Positions 17,654 through 27,764 of a stretch of 64,000 bases of DNA are shown here, one piece after another (the first letter of the stretch is position 1; each line of letters begins with the position of its first letter). Made by a program: the position numbers and the translations under genes. Source of the stretch: CAYFYS01 sp965202905 (lineage in GTDB: Bacteria; Pseudomonadota; Alphaproteobacteria; MPNO01). The DNA is taken from positions 1,240,001 to 1,304,000 of the forward strand of contig OZ241868.1 in the NCBI GenBank assembly GCA_965202905.1, given 5' to 3'. The notes under the pieces are model-generated. The model worked only from the letters and a program-made list of their open reading frames with translations. It was not told the origin of the DNA and made no database searches.

Positions 17654-18427
17654 ATGACGGAGCGGCCCTTCTCGCTGGACGGCAAGACCATTGTGATCAC
17701 CGGCGCGGGCCGCGGCCTCGGCCGAACCTATGCGCTAGCCTGCGCGGCCCTCGGCGCGGCCGTCGTGGCCGCGGACATGCTCGACTGCGCGGAGACCGTC
17801 GCAGAGGTCGAGGCGGCCGGCGGCAGGGCGATCGGCATCGGCCTGGATGTCCGCAATGAGGGCTCGACTGCGGCGATGGCGCAAGCCGCGACGGCCGCCT
17901 ATGGCCGGATCGACGGGCTGGTCAACAACGCCGCGCTGTACGGCGCGCTCACCGGCGGCCGGTTCGACTCGATCGACCCCAATGAGTGGGACGATGCGAT
18001 GGCGGTCAACGTCAAGGGCATCTGGAACTGCTGCAAGGCGGTCATGCCGGCGCTGCGCGAGGCCGGCGGCGGCTCGATCGTCAACATCGCCTCGCTGGCC
18101 GCGACCTACGGCATGCCCTATGCGCTGCACTACACGACCTCGAAGGCCGCGGTCATCGGGCTCACCCGCGGGCTCGCCCGCGAGATCGGCCGCGACTCGA
18201 TCCGAGTCAACGCGGTCGCCCCCAGCGTGGTCAAGACCGAGGGCACGCGGGAGTTCTTCGGCGCCAAGCACGACACCGCGCTCGACGTCATCAAGTCGGG
18301 CCAGACCCTGCAGCGTAACCTGTCCGCCGAGGATGTCGTCGGCACCGTCCTGTGGCTTCTGTCGGATGCCAGCGCCTTCATCACCGGCCAGACCGTCGCG
18401 GTCGACGGCGGGACGGTGTTTTCGTAA
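17654..18427 (+). CDS. Short-chain dehydrogenase/reductase
   Basis: A 257-residue classical SDR. It has the cofactor motif TGAGRGLGRTYA, NNAALYG, a catalytic Ser in NIASLAA, the YxxxK pair in HYTTSKAA and the C-terminal FITGQTVAVDGG. An AGGAG site (17643-17647) fixes the ATG at 17654. It is probably co-transcribed with the LDH2-family gene. The substrate is unknown; catabolic hydroxyl oxidation is a reasonable guess. Confidence 0.92.
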   Translation: MTERPFSLDGKTIVITGAGRGLGRTYALACAALGAAVVAADMLDCAETVAEVEAAGGRAIGIGLDVRNEGSTAAMAQAATAAYGRIDGLVNNAALYGALTGGRFDSIDPNEWDDAMAVNVKGIWNCCKAVMPALREAGGGSIVNIASLAATYGMPYALHYTTSKAAVIGLTRGLAREIGRDSIRVNAVAPSVVKTEGTREFFGAKHDTALDVIKSGQTLQRNLSAEDVVGTVLWLLSDASAFITGQTVAVDGGTVFS

Positions 18428-18441
18428 CCGCCGGCCGGCGG

Positions 18442-19029
18442 CTATCTGACGAAGACGGCGAGGGTTTCCCGGATCCGTCGCTGAAGCGCCTGATCGACGG
18501 TCGTCATTGTCTTGACGGTCATCGCGTACCAGACCCTCTCGCGGCCGGCGAGCGTGATGTCCTCGGGGACCGAGCGCGAACGCTTCGCCCTGACGGTCGC
18601 GTGGCCGCGCCGGCGGTTCCGGCCGTCGACGATCCGGACCTCGACGGCGATCGAAGCGTCGTAGCGCTCGGACTGGTCGGTGGTCAGCGCGCCGCGCACG
18701 CCCGTTGTCTTCTTGAGCGCGACCTCGATGACCGAGGCGTCGTGAATGATCACTTTCGCGCGGCCGCCGGCGCCGACCGCCCGCAGCCTGTCGCGCGCCC
18801 ACTGGGCGATCGCGGCGGCAGGCGGCGCCGGAAAGACATGCTCGACATTGGGCGCAGTCAGTGGCGGGCGGTATTCGTCGATGACCTCGATCCGTCCGAC
18901 GCCGAGCCGGATCGGGCCGCCGTCGAGGAACCGTATCGGCGGAAATTCGGGCGGCTCGGGCGGCCCCACGCACGAGGCCACGGCCAGCGCCAGCAGGCAC
19001 AGCATCGCGCACTGACGGAGTCGGTTCAT
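18442..19029 (-). CDS. Conserved hypothetical lipoprotein
   Basis: A 195-residue envelope protein with a lipoprotein signal peptide ending in LALAVASC (lipidated Cys20). The rest contains RFLDGGPIRL and alternating strand-forming stretches (VKIIH-like, AVEVRIVDG). No catalytic motif is seen. It resembles small lipoproteins found downstream of hslO in related genomes, and it lies only 14 bp from the hslO stop on the same strand. The function is unknown. Confidence 0.78.
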   Translation of the reverse strand: MNRLRQCAMLCLLALAVASCVGPPEPPEFPPIRFLDGGPIRLGVGRIEVIDEYRPPLTAPNVEHVFPAPPAAAIAQWARDRLRAVGAGGRAKVIIHDASVIEVALKKTTGVRGALTTDQSERYDASIAVEVRIVDGRNRRRGHATVRAKRSRSVPEDITLAGRERVWYAMTVKTMTTVDQALQRRIRETLAVFVR

Positions 19030-19043
19030 CGTCGTCCAGCCGT

Positions 19044-19967
19044 TCAGTGCGCCCGATAGACCTGGTCGAGCGCGTCGTCGTCGAAATCGTACTGCGCGCC
19101 GCAGAACTCGCAGGTGACCGTCACGGCGTCGTCGATGCGCAGCGACTCGATCTCGCCGCGCGGAAAGGATTGCAGCATCGCGACCACCCTGTCCCGCGAG
19201 CAGCGACAGCCATGGACCAACGAATGGGGCTCGAACACGCGCACGCCGTCCTCGTGGAACAGGCGATAGAGCAGATCGTGCGGGTGCAGCCCGTCATCGA
19301 CCAGCTCCTCGGGGGTGCAGGACCCCATCAGGGTCACCGCGCGGCGCCAATCGTCCTCTGCCGCCTCGTCGCGCGCCTCGCCGGAGGCCGTCGTGCGGCC
19401 GGGATCGGGCAGGCGCTGCATCATCATTCCGCCGGCCCGCCACGGCCCGTCGCCGTCATCAGGGGCCACGGCGAGCTTGAAAACCGCCTGGCTCTGATCG
19501 GACTGGCGGAAATGGCCGTGGGCGCATTCGGCGAGCGAGCCGCCGCACAGCTCGGCGATCCCCTGATAGCGCTCGGTGTCCAGCCCTTGATCGATGGTGA
19601 AGGCGAGGTGGCCGGCGCCGATCAGCCGAGGCACCGGGGCGAAGCGCCAATCGGATGCGTCCGTGCGTTTGCAGAGCGCCTCGGCGTCGTACTGGGCATG
19701 GCCGCGAATGGCGCCGTCCGAGGTCGCATCGGCGACCAGCATTCCGATCGCGCCGTTGCCCTTGATCTGGACGGTGAGAATGCCCTCGACCTTGAGCGCC
19801 GAGGAAACCAGCGCGGCGAGCACCGCGAGCTCGCCCAGCAGCGTCGCGACCGGCACCGGATAGTTCTGCCGCGAGATGATGCGATCTACCGTCTTGCCAA
19901 GCCGAACCAGCTTGCCGCGCGCCGCCTGGGTCTCGATCTGAAACGGCAAGACGATGTCGCTCGCCAT
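19044..19967 (-). CDS. hslO: Redox-regulated chaperone Hsp33
   Basis: A 307-residue holdase activated by oxidation and unfolding. It shows the zinc-centre cysteines CxC in HGCRCSRDRV and CxxC in TCEFCGAQY, plus the conserved ALVSSALKVEG and GAIGMLVAD segments. The ATG at 19967 (MASDIVLPFQ) was chosen, 11 bp after the argF stop; an upstream in-frame ATG would overlap argF by 16 bp. It is the third gene of an argD-argF-hslO unit. Confidence 0.94.
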   Translation of the reverse strand: MASDIVLPFQIETQAARGKLVRLGKTVDRIISRQNYPVPVATLLGELAVLAALVSSALKVEGILTVQIKGNGAIGMLVADATSDGAIRGHAQYDAEALCKRTDASDWRFAPVPRLIGAGHLAFTIDQGLDTERYQGIAELCGGSLAECAHGHFRQSDQSQAVFKLAVAPDDGDGPWRAGGMMMQRLPDPGRTTASGEARDEAAEDDWRRAVTLMGSCTPEELVDDGLHPHDLLYRLFHEDGVRVFEPHSLVHGCRCSRDRVVAMLQSFPRGEIESLRIDDAVTVTCEFCGAQYDFDDDALDQVYRAH

Positions 19968-19978
19968 CGCGGGTTCCG

Positions 19979-20886
<908 letters not shown>

Positions 20887-20890
<4 letters not shown>

Positions 20891-22059
20891 CCGGCGAGTT
20901 CCGCGCAGCACCGGTCAATGATGTCGACCGCCTCGCGAAGATGCGCATCGGTGGCGATCAGCGGCGGCAGCAGGCGGACGACATTCTCCGCCGCCGGCAC
21001 GCTCAACAGCCCGTGGCGGAACAGGGCGTCGACCAGCTCGGCATTGGGAACCGCGCACTCCATCCCCCACATGAAACCCGCGCCACGGACCCGTTCGACG
21101 ACACCCGGATAGGTCATGGCGAGGCCCGCGATCATCTCGCCCAGCCGCGCGCCGCGTGCGGCCACGCCGTCGAGAAAGCCGTCTTCGAGCAGGATGTCGA
21201 GAACGGCGTTGGCCGCGGCGCTGGCCAGCGGGTTGCCGCCGAAGGTGCTGCCGTGGGTGCCGGGAACCATACCGGCGGCTGCGCGCTCGGTGGCAAGGCA
21301 GGCACCGACAGGAAAGCCGCCGCCGAGGCCCTTGGCCAGCGCCATCACGTCCGGGACCGCGCCCGTGGCCTGGTAGGCGAACAGGTGTCCGGTCCGGCCC
21401 ATCCCGGACTGGACCTCATCGAAGATCAGGAGCAGGCCGTTCTCGTCGCAGATCTCGCGCAGACCCTCCAGGAAGGACGGATCGCACAGCCGGATGCCGC
21501 CCTCGCCCTGGATCGGCTCGACCAGGATGCCCGCGGTCTGCGGCCCGACCGCCGCGCGGGCAGCCGCGAGATCGCCGTAGGCGGCCCGGTCGAAGCCTTC
21601 CGGCAGTGGCCCGAAACCCGTCCGGTGGGCCCCGCTCGCGCCGGCCGCGATCAGCGCCAGGGTCCTGCCGTGGAAGCTGCCGTCGAAGACGATGAACCGC
21701 GTGCGCTCGGGATGGCCGGCCTCGAACTGGCACTTGCGAACCGTTTTGAGGCTCGCCTCGACCGCCTCGGCGCCCGAGTTGCAGAAAAACACCGTGTCGG
21801 CGAAGCACGCGGCGGTCAGCCGGTCGGCAAGCCGGGTCTGTCCGGGGATGTGGTAGAGGTTCGAGGTATGCCACAGCAGACCCGCTTGGCGCGTCAGCGC
21901 CTCGACCAAATGGGGATGGCAATGGCCGGCGGCGCATACGGCGATCCCGGCGCCGAAATCGAGGAATCGTCGCCCGTCAACGGCAAAAAGATAGGGTCCC
22001 TCCCCGCGCTCGAAAGCGATATCTGCGCGCCCGTAATTCGGCATCACCGCCGATATCAT
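20887..22059 (-). CDS. argD: Acetylornithine aminotransferase family protein
   Basis: A PLP enzyme converting N-acetylglutamate semialdehyde to N-acetylornithine, sometimes also serving lysine synthesis. The 390 residues include FCNSGAEAVEASLKTVRK, GSFHGRTLALI, IFDEVQSGMGRTG and the PLP-Lys region VMALAKGLGGGFPVGA. The ATG at 22059 is preceded by GGGGA; a longer in-frame start at 22089 lies inside a hairpin/T-run and was rejected. It forms an operon with argF and hslO. Confidence 0.95.
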
Positions 22060-22074
22060 GACTGGTCCCCGATC

Positions 22075-22094
22075 AAAAAAGGGCCTCACGGCCC
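22075..22094 (-). terminator. GC hairpin with T6 run upstream of argD
   Basis: On the minus strand gggcc-gtga-ggccc is followed directly by TTTTTT. This is a short but classic intrinsic terminator, placed to stop read-through from the MscS gene before argD. It could equally act as an attenuator, because a promoter-like sequence lies just upstream of it (22107-22135). Confidence 0.6.
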
Positions 22095-22106
22095 GCGCGG
22101 CCTGAA

Positions 22107-22135
22107 TATATGTTGCCCGGCCCGACGACTGTCAA
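22107..22135 (-). promoter_or_regulatory. Probable argD-argF-hslO promoter
   Basis: On the minus strand a perfect TTGACA (22135-22130) is followed after 17 bases by CATATA (or after 19 by TATATT). It overlaps the last codon region of the MscS gene. The expected transcript start is about 22098, only a few bases before the hairpin plus T-run. Confidence 0.5.
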
Positions 22136-23313
22136 CGCCGCGCGCCGCGGCGCCGGGGTGCGCCGTCCTCCTGCCCGCCCGCTGTCTCCGGCGGCACGAA
22201 GGCCTCGGCCCCTTCCGCCGCGAGATAGATTGATCGGCTGGGAAAGGCGAAGGCAGTGCCGGCGCCTTCGACGATCTCCTTGATGCGGTAGGCCAAGCGT
22301 TCCTTCTCGGCCAGCCATTCGCCCCAGACCGTGGTTCGGGTGAAGCAATAGACCATGATGTCGATCGAGGAGTTCGAGAAACGGTCGATGCGGACGAACA
22401 TCGGCACCTCCGGCGGCTGGGCGAAGGCGGCATTGCCCGCAAGAAAGTCCTCGATCTCTGCGCGGATGCGGCCGAGCTGCTCGATCGTGGTGCCGTATTC
22501 GACGCCGATCATCCAGGAGATCCGCCGGTGAGTCATCCGCGTGTGGTTGACCAGCGGGTTGTCGGACAGCCTGGCGTTGGGGACGTAGACCGGCGACTTG
22601 TCGAACAGCCGGATCCGGGTCGAGCGGAAGCCGATCGCCTCGACGTTGCCGTCGACGACGCCGTCCACGGTGATCCAGTCGCCCCGGCCGAAGCGCTGCT
22701 CGCCGAGGATCAGGACGCCGGCAATCAGGTTGCGGAACAGATCCTGGGCGCCCAGCGCCACCGCGATGCCGACGATGCCGAGCCCGGCCAGGATGGGCGC
22801 GACTTCGATCCCCCAGATCTCCAGGACGGTCACCGCGCCCAGGAAGACGAAGGCGACCTTGAGGCCGCGGATCAGCCAGTCGACCAGCTCGTCCGTCAGA
22901 ACGGACGCGATACGCGGGCTCAGCATGCGCAGCGCCTCGACCAGGCGATAAAAGATCCAGAACAGGACGAAGACCACGAGCGAGCGCACGAAGTCGGTCG
23001 CGACGGAGTCGGCTTTGTCCTCGAAGGGCAGGATCTCGGTGACGAAGTAGGAGCCGATGACGATCGGCACGAACCGCAGCGGCGGCTCAAGCGCGGCAAC
23101 CGCGGCGTCATCGAGCGCGTTCGTCGTGCGCACCGCCCAACGCTGGAGCCTGGCGACCAGGATTCGGGTGAACAGCCCGCGGATCAGGATGAAAACGACG
23201 AACACGCCGATCGCGCTCAGCACGCTGCTCAGATCGATTCCAAGGACACCCGCCCGCCAGACTTCGCCGACCAGCGCGGCGAAGCCCTCCAGTCGGCCTG
23301 CGGTCGTTTCCAT
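22132..23313 (-). CDS. Mechanosensitive ion channel, MscS family
   Basis: A 393-residue inner-membrane channel: about four N-terminal hydrophobic segments, then the pore/beta domain ILAGLGIVGIAVALGAQD, ILGEQRFGRGDWITVDG, VEAIGFRSTRIR and PNARLSDNPLVN. The vestibule region follows, with an acidic C-terminal tail. The ATG at 23313 (METTAGRLEG) was chosen over a 77-residue Arg/Pro-rich extension that overlaps the coxL promoter region. It is divergent from coxL and likely protects against hypo-osmotic shock. Confidence 0.9.
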   Translation of the reverse strand: METTAGRLEGFAALVGEVWRAGVLGIDLSSVLSAIGVFVVFILIRGLFTRILVARLQRWAVRTTNALDDAAVAALEPPLRFVPIVIGSYFVTEILPFEDKADSVATDFVRSLVVFVLFWIFYRLVEALRMLSPRIASVLTDELVDWLIRGLKVAFVFLGAVTVLEIWGIEVAPILAGLGIVGIAVALGAQDLFRNLIAGVLILGEQRFGRGDWITVDGVVDGNVEAIGFRSTRIRLFDKSPVYVPNARLSDNPLVNHTRMTHRRISWMIGVEYGTTIEQLGRIRAEIEDFLAGNAAFAQPPEVPMFVRIDRFSNSSIDIMVYCFTRTTVWGEWLAEKERLAYRIKEIVEGAGTAFAFPSRSIYLAAEGAEAFVPPETAGGQEDGAPRRRGARR

Positions 23314-23536
23314 CCACCCTCCCGGCCCTGCGGGAACGCAGCATTGTCGGTCCCAAGGCCATCCCCTATCATCAGCCGGCCGCAGAAGACAGCGCGGAAA
23401 GAGCGGCAGTCCGAAAATCGGGATAGGTGGCCGGACCCGGTCTCTCCGGCAAGCCCGCAATCGCCGCCGGTTGCGGGCGCGCGGCGGATCGATTATTGAA
23501 TCGGACGCGCGGCAAGCCGGTTTACGGGGATAGAGG

Positions 23537-25855
23537 ATGACCAAATTCGGTATCGGTCAGGGCGTTCCACGCTGGGAGGACCCGCGGCTGCTGCGCGGCG
23601 GCGGCCGGTACAGCGACGACGTCAACATTGCCGGCCAGGCCTATGGCGCGGTGCTGCGCTCGCCCCACGCCCATGCGCGCATCGCCGGCATCGACACTGC
23701 GGCGGCCACCGCCGCGCCCGGCGTGCTGGCGGCCTATACCCATTCCGACGTCGCCGACCTCGGCGGCATCCCGTGCCTGGTGCCGCGCAGCAAGGCCGAC
23801 GGCAGCCCGATGTTCACCCCGCCCAACCTGCCGCTGCGCGAACACCGGGTCCGCATGGTGGGCGATCCCGTCGCCTTCGTCGTCGCCGAGACGGCCGCCC
23901 GGGCGCGCGATGCGGCCGAGCTGATCGCGGTCGACTACGAGCCTTTCGGGTCGGCCACCGCGACCGCCGACGCGCAGTCCCCGGACGTCCAGGCGGTGTG
24001 GGACGAGTGCCCGGACAACGTCTGCTTCGTCTTCGAGGAGGGCGACAAGGCCGCCACGGACGCGGCATTCGCGGACGCCCACCATGTCACCAAGCTCGAT
24101 TTCCTCATCACCCGGGTCGCCGTCGCCCCGATGGAGCCGCGCGCCTGCATCGGCGAATACGACAAGTTCACCGGCCGCTACACGCTTCATACCGGGGTGC
24201 AGGGGCCGCACTGGATGCGCCAGGCGACCGCCGGGCCGATCTTCAAGATCCCCGAAAGCGCTCTCCGGGTGATCAGCCGCGACATGGGCGGCGCGTTCGG
24301 CATGCGCTCCGGCCCTTATTGCGAGTATCTGCTGTGCCTGTTCGCCGCCAAGGCGCTCGGCCGCCCGGTCAAATGGACCGGCGACCGCTCCGAGGGGTTC
24401 ATGAGCGACGACCAGGCGCGCGACAACGTCTCATCGGCGGAGCTCGCGCTCGATGTGAAGGGCCGGTTCCTCGGCCTCAGGGTCCGCACGACGGCCAATC
24501 TCGGCGCCTATCTGTCGCTGCTAGGACCGCATTCCTCGACCAACAATCTCGGCACCCTCGCCGGGCCGTACAGGACGCCGGCGATCTACACCCACATTAC
24601 CGGGGTGTTCACCAACACCCAGTCGACCGGACCCTACCGCGGCGCCGGGCGGCCGGAGGCGGCCTATGCGATCGAGCGGGTGATCGACACCGCGGCCGAC
24701 GAGATGGGCATCGATGCGGCCGAGCTGCGCCGGCGCAACTACATCCCGGACGATTCCTTCCCCTACAAGACCGGGCTGGTGTTCACCTACGACTCCGGCG
24801 AGTTCGAGGGCAACATGGACGCCGCCATGAAGCTGGTCGACTATGCCGCCTTCGCCGCGCGCCGCGCGTCGGCGAAGGCGCGCGGCAAACTCGCCGGGAT
24901 CGGCATCGCCAACGTCATCGAGCAGTCGGCTGGCGGCCTCCCGGAATGGGCGCAGATCCGCTTCGACACCTCAGGCTCTTTGACCCTGACGATGGGCACC
25001 CACAACCACGGCCAGGGCCACGAGACCATCTTCCGCCAGATGCTGTCCGACAAGCTGGGGCTCGAGTTCGAGCAGATCCGCATTGCCCAGGGGGACTCCG
25101 ACGAGGTGATGGCCGGCAACGGGACCTTCGGTTCACGGTCCTCCGGCGTCGGCGGCGCGTCGATCATGATGGCCGCCGACAAGGTGATCGACAAATGCCG
25201 CAAGGTGGCCGCCCACAAGCTCGAGGCCGCCGAGGAGGACATCGAGTTCGCCGACGGCGCGTTCAGCGTCGCCGGCACCGATCGCAGCCTCGGCATGGTC
25301 GATGCGGCGAAGCTCGCCAACGCCTTCATGGCGCTGCCGCCCGGGATGGAGCCGGGCCTCAGCGAATGGGCCGCGTGGACCCCGCCGGCGCCGACCTTCC
25401 CCAACGGCTGCCACGTCTGCGAGGTCGAAATCGACCCCGACACCGGGGTCTGCAAAATCCTGCGCTATGCCGCCGTCGATGACGTCGGCACGGTGATCAA
25501 CCCGCTCCTGATGGAAGGCCAGCTCCACGGCGGGATCGTCCAGGGTCTCGGGCAGATCATGATGGAGAGCGTCGTCTGGGAGCGGGATTCGGGCCAGCTT
25601 CTTGCCGGCTCGTTCATGGATTACACCATGCCGCGGGCCGACGACCTGCCGAGCTTCGAGATGGGCATCAACGAAGTGCCGACGCCGACCAACCCGATGG
25701 GCATCAAGGGCGCCGGCGAGGCCGGCTGCGTCGGCGCGATGCCGGCGGCGATGAACGCGATCGTCGATGCCCTGAGCCCGCTCGGCGTGAAGAGCGTCGA
25801 CATGCCGGCGACACCCGAACGCCTGTGGCGGGTGATCAACCGGGCGGCGGCCTGA
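23537..25855 (+). CDS. Molybdopterin-binding large subunit of the xanthine oxidase / CoxL family (form II)
   Basis: A 772-residue molybdenum hydroxylase subunit. It has the N-terminal GQGVPRWEDPRLLRGGGRY, the Mo-site loop GGAFGMRSGPYCEY, the active-site loop GPYRGAGRPEAAY and the C-terminal catalytic-Glu motif GAGEAGCVGAMPA. The loop is the form II/aldehyde-oxidase type, not the CSFR loop of true CO dehydrogenase. FAD (coxM) and 2Fe-2S (coxS) subunits are not adjacent and must be elsewhere if the complex is active. CoxG follows after 16 bp. Confidence 0.93.
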   Translation: MTKFGIGQGVPRWEDPRLLRGGGRYSDDVNIAGQAYGAVLRSPHAHARIAGIDTAAATAAPGVLAAYTHSDVADLGGIPCLVPRSKADGSPMFTPPNLPLREHRVRMVGDPVAFVVAETAARARDAAELIAVDYEPFGSATATADAQSPDVQAVWDECPDNVCFVFEEGDKAATDAAFADAHHVTKLDFLITRVAVAPMEPRACIGEYDKFTGRYTLHTGVQGPHWMRQATAGPIFKIPESALRVISRDMGGAFGMRSGPYCEYLLCLFAAKALGRPVKWTGDRSEGFMSDDQARDNVSSAELALDVKGRFLGLRVRTTANLGAYLSLLGPHSSTNNLGTLAGPYRTPAIYTHITGVFTNTQSTGPYRGAGRPEAAYAIERVIDTAADEMGIDAAELRRRNYIPDDSFPYKTGLVFTYDSGEFEGNMDAAMKLVDYAAFAARRASAKARGKLAGIGIANVIEQSAGGLPEWAQIRFDTSGSLTLTMGTHNHGQGHETIFRQMLSDKLGLEFEQIRIAQGDSDEVMAGNGTFGSRSSGVGGASIMMAADKVIDKCRKVAAHKLEAAEEDIEFADGAFSVAGTDRSLGMVDAAKLANAFMALPPGMEPGLSEWAAWTPPAPTFPNGCHVCEVEIDPDTGVCKILRYAAVDDVGTVINPLLMEGQLHGGIVQGLGQIMMESVVWERDSGQLLAGSFMDYTMPRADDLPSFEMGINEVPTPTNPMGIKGAGEAGCVGAMPAAMNAIVDALSPLGVKSVDMPATPERLWRVINRAAA

Positions 25856-25871
25856 CGGTCGGGAGGGGGCG

Positions 25872-26486
25872 ATGCAGTTCCAGAACCAGTTCAAGGTCGA
25901 GGTCGCGCCCGAGGAGGCCTGGGCGATCCTGACCGACATCGAGCGCATCGCGCCCTGTATGCCGGGCGCGGAGCTCACCGAGGTCATCGACGCGAACACC
26001 TTCAAGGGAACCGTCTCGGTCCGTCTCGGCCCGGTCGCGCTGACATTCGCCGGCGAGGCCAGGTTCGAAGACCGCGACGATGCCGGCCACTCCGCCCGGG
26101 TGAAGGCCCAGGGGCGCGACGCCAAGGGCCGCGGCGGGGCCAACGCCGACGTCCGTTTCCGGCTGATTCCGGCCGAGGGGTCGGGGACCACCGTCGAGAT
26201 CGACACCGACTTGCAGCTCTCAGGCTCGGTCGCCCAGTACGGCCGCGGCGTCGGCATGATCAAGGATGTCGCCACCCAGCTTATCGACCGGTTCGCCGCC
26301 GCGCTGCACCAGCAGATCGTCGCCGATAAGCCCGCCGCCCCCGAGACGGCGCCCGCGGCCGCGCCGGCCTCCCCTCCGCCGCCGGCCGCCAAGCCGATCT
26401 CTGGCGTCGGGCTCGGCCTGACTGTGCTGTGGAACTCGTTTGTCCGCGGCCTGAAGCGTCTCTTCGGGGTTCGGGCCGAAGGTTGA
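25872..26486 (+). CDS. CoxG-like SRPBCC-domain protein
   Basis: A 204-residue protein. The SRPBCC (START-like) domain spans about residues 1-150 (FQNQFKVEVAPEEAWAILTD, then CMPGAELTEV). A Pro/Ala-rich linker and a hydrophobic C-terminal segment (GLGLTVLWNSFVRGLKRLF) anchor it to the membrane. CoxG proteins are associated with membrane recruitment or maturation of CO-dehydrogenase-type enzymes. The 16-bp spacing to coxL implies one operon. Confidence 0.9.
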   Translation: MQFQNQFKVEVAPEEAWAILTDIERIAPCMPGAELTEVIDANTFKGTVSVRLGPVALTFAGEARFEDRDDAGHSARVKAQGRDAKGRGGANADVRFRLIPAEGSGTTVEIDTDLQLSGSVAQYGRGVGMIKDVATQLIDRFAAALHQQIVADKPAAPETAPAAAPASPPPPAAKPISGVGLGLTVLWNSFVRGLKRLFGVRAEG

Positions 26487-26500
26487 TCGCCCGCCCGGGC

Positions 26501-26534
26501 GCGCTCGGGCGGGAGCCACGCCGCGCCCGAGCGC
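26501..26534. terminator. GC-rich hairpin between convergent coxG and MetE-like genes
   Basis: gcgctcgggcg (26501-26511) pairs perfectly with cgcccgagcgc (26524-26534) around a 12-base loop. It lies in the 108-bp gap between two stop codons. T-rich runs follow 30-50 bases later on the plus strand. It probably serves as a bidirectional terminator. Confidence 0.5.
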
Positions 26535-26594
26535 CCTCTGCCGCTTCGCGGAGCGTGAGGTTAGGGATCTTGCTCTTTCCTCTTTTTCCGCGCC

Positions 26595-27746
26595 CTACCA
26601 GAGCTGCTCAGTCGCGAGCTTCGCGCCTTCCGCCATCGCCTTGAACTTGGCCCAGATCACCGTCGGGTGAACCTCGGTGTGATAGCAGGCCTGGGACGAG
26701 AATCCGCAATCGCCGCCGGCTACAACGTTCTCGCGCCCGACCAGCCCGGCAAAGCGGACGATGCGCTCGGCGATCAGCTCGGGGCGCTCGACGATGTTGC
26801 TGGCGTGGGTGATGACGCCGGGGATGAGCGCCTTGCCGTCGGCGAGCTTGACGTCCTCGAAGACGTGATACTCGTGCTCATGGGCCGCGTTCGCCGCCTC
26901 GAAGGAATAGCTGCCGGCGTCGATGTCGAGCATGTACTTGCAGACTTGGCGGAGCGGCGCCTCGTGGATCCGTGGCCCCTCATTGATGCCGTAGCAGGTG
27001 TGATAGCGGATCCTGTCGGGATCGATGCCCCGGATCGCGTGGTTGAGCGCCTCGATATAGAGCCGGCATTTGCGGTCCTGGCCGGCCTCGTCGAGCGCCG
27101 GATCGACCAGGATGTCGCACAGGAACGGGTCGTCGATCTGTAGCAGGAATCCGGCCTCGACGATCGCCAGGTACTCGGTGCGCAGCGCCTCGGCCACCGC
27201 TTCGGCATACTCCTCCTCGGTGGCGTAGTAGGCGTTGTAGCCGACGCCGGCGGGCGAGACGGCGGGCACGAACGCGTCCCGGCAGTCCAGCCCCCGGAGC
27301 GCGGCCTTGAGGTTGTCGAGGTCGCGGCCGAGCGCCTCCTCGCCCTTGTACCGCACCGGGCCGACGCAATAGATGGGCGCCATCGGCACAATCGCGCCGC
27401 CCATCATCATGCGAGCGAAATAATCCTCATAGTACTCGGGGAAGGCGGCGATCTCGGCGGCGAAAAGGTTGTATTTCTTGTCTTTCCTGACCTCGAAGCC
27501 ATCCATCCGCTCCTCGATATAGGCAAAGAACCCGGGCTTGGACATCTCGCCGTCCGCCACCACGTCGATGCCGATATCGGCCTGGCGCTTGACGATATCG
27601 GCCACGCCCGTGCGGATTTTGCGCCAATAATCGGCCTCGTCGTAGTCGCCGCCGGTGTACCTGGCCTTCATGATGTCGAGGACCTCGACGGTCCGCGGCA
27701 GGCTGCCCACATGGGTGGTCAGAATGCGGTCGGGGTGTCCTTGCAT
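26595..27746 (-). CDS. MetE C-terminal-domain-like methyltransferase (COG0620)
   Basis: A 383-residue TIM-barrel protein of the cobalamin-independent methionine synthase fold, lacking the N-terminal half of true MetE. Zinc-ligand candidates are visible: YHTCYGINEG (His-x-Cys), the distal Glu in EANAAHEHEYH and Cys in GGDCGFSSQ. The start THVGSLPRT is the family hallmark. Stand-alone versions are thought to transfer methyl groups between small thiols or corrinoid/folate donors; the substrate is unknown. It is 18 bp from the oxidase-like gene upstream on the same strand. Confidence 0.85.
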   Translation of the reverse strand: MQGHPDRILTTHVGSLPRTVEVLDIMKARYTGGDYDEADYWRKIRTGVADIVKRQADIGIDVVADGEMSKPGFFAYIEERMDGFEVRKDKKYNLFAAEIAAFPEYYEDYFARMMMGGAIVPMAPIYCVGPVRYKGEEALGRDLDNLKAALRGLDCRDAFVPAVSPAGVGYNAYYATEEEYAEAVAEALRTEYLAIVEAGFLLQIDDPFLCDILVDPALDEAGQDRKCRLYIEALNHAIRGIDPDRIRYHTCYGINEGPRIHEAPLRQVCKYMLDIDAGSYSFEAANAAHEHEYHVFEDVKLADGKALIPGVITHASNIVERPELIAERIVRFAGLVGRENVVAGGDCGFSSQACYHTEVHPTVIWAKFKAMAEGAKLATEQLW

Positions 27747-27764
27747 CTCTCCTGCCTCCTTTGT

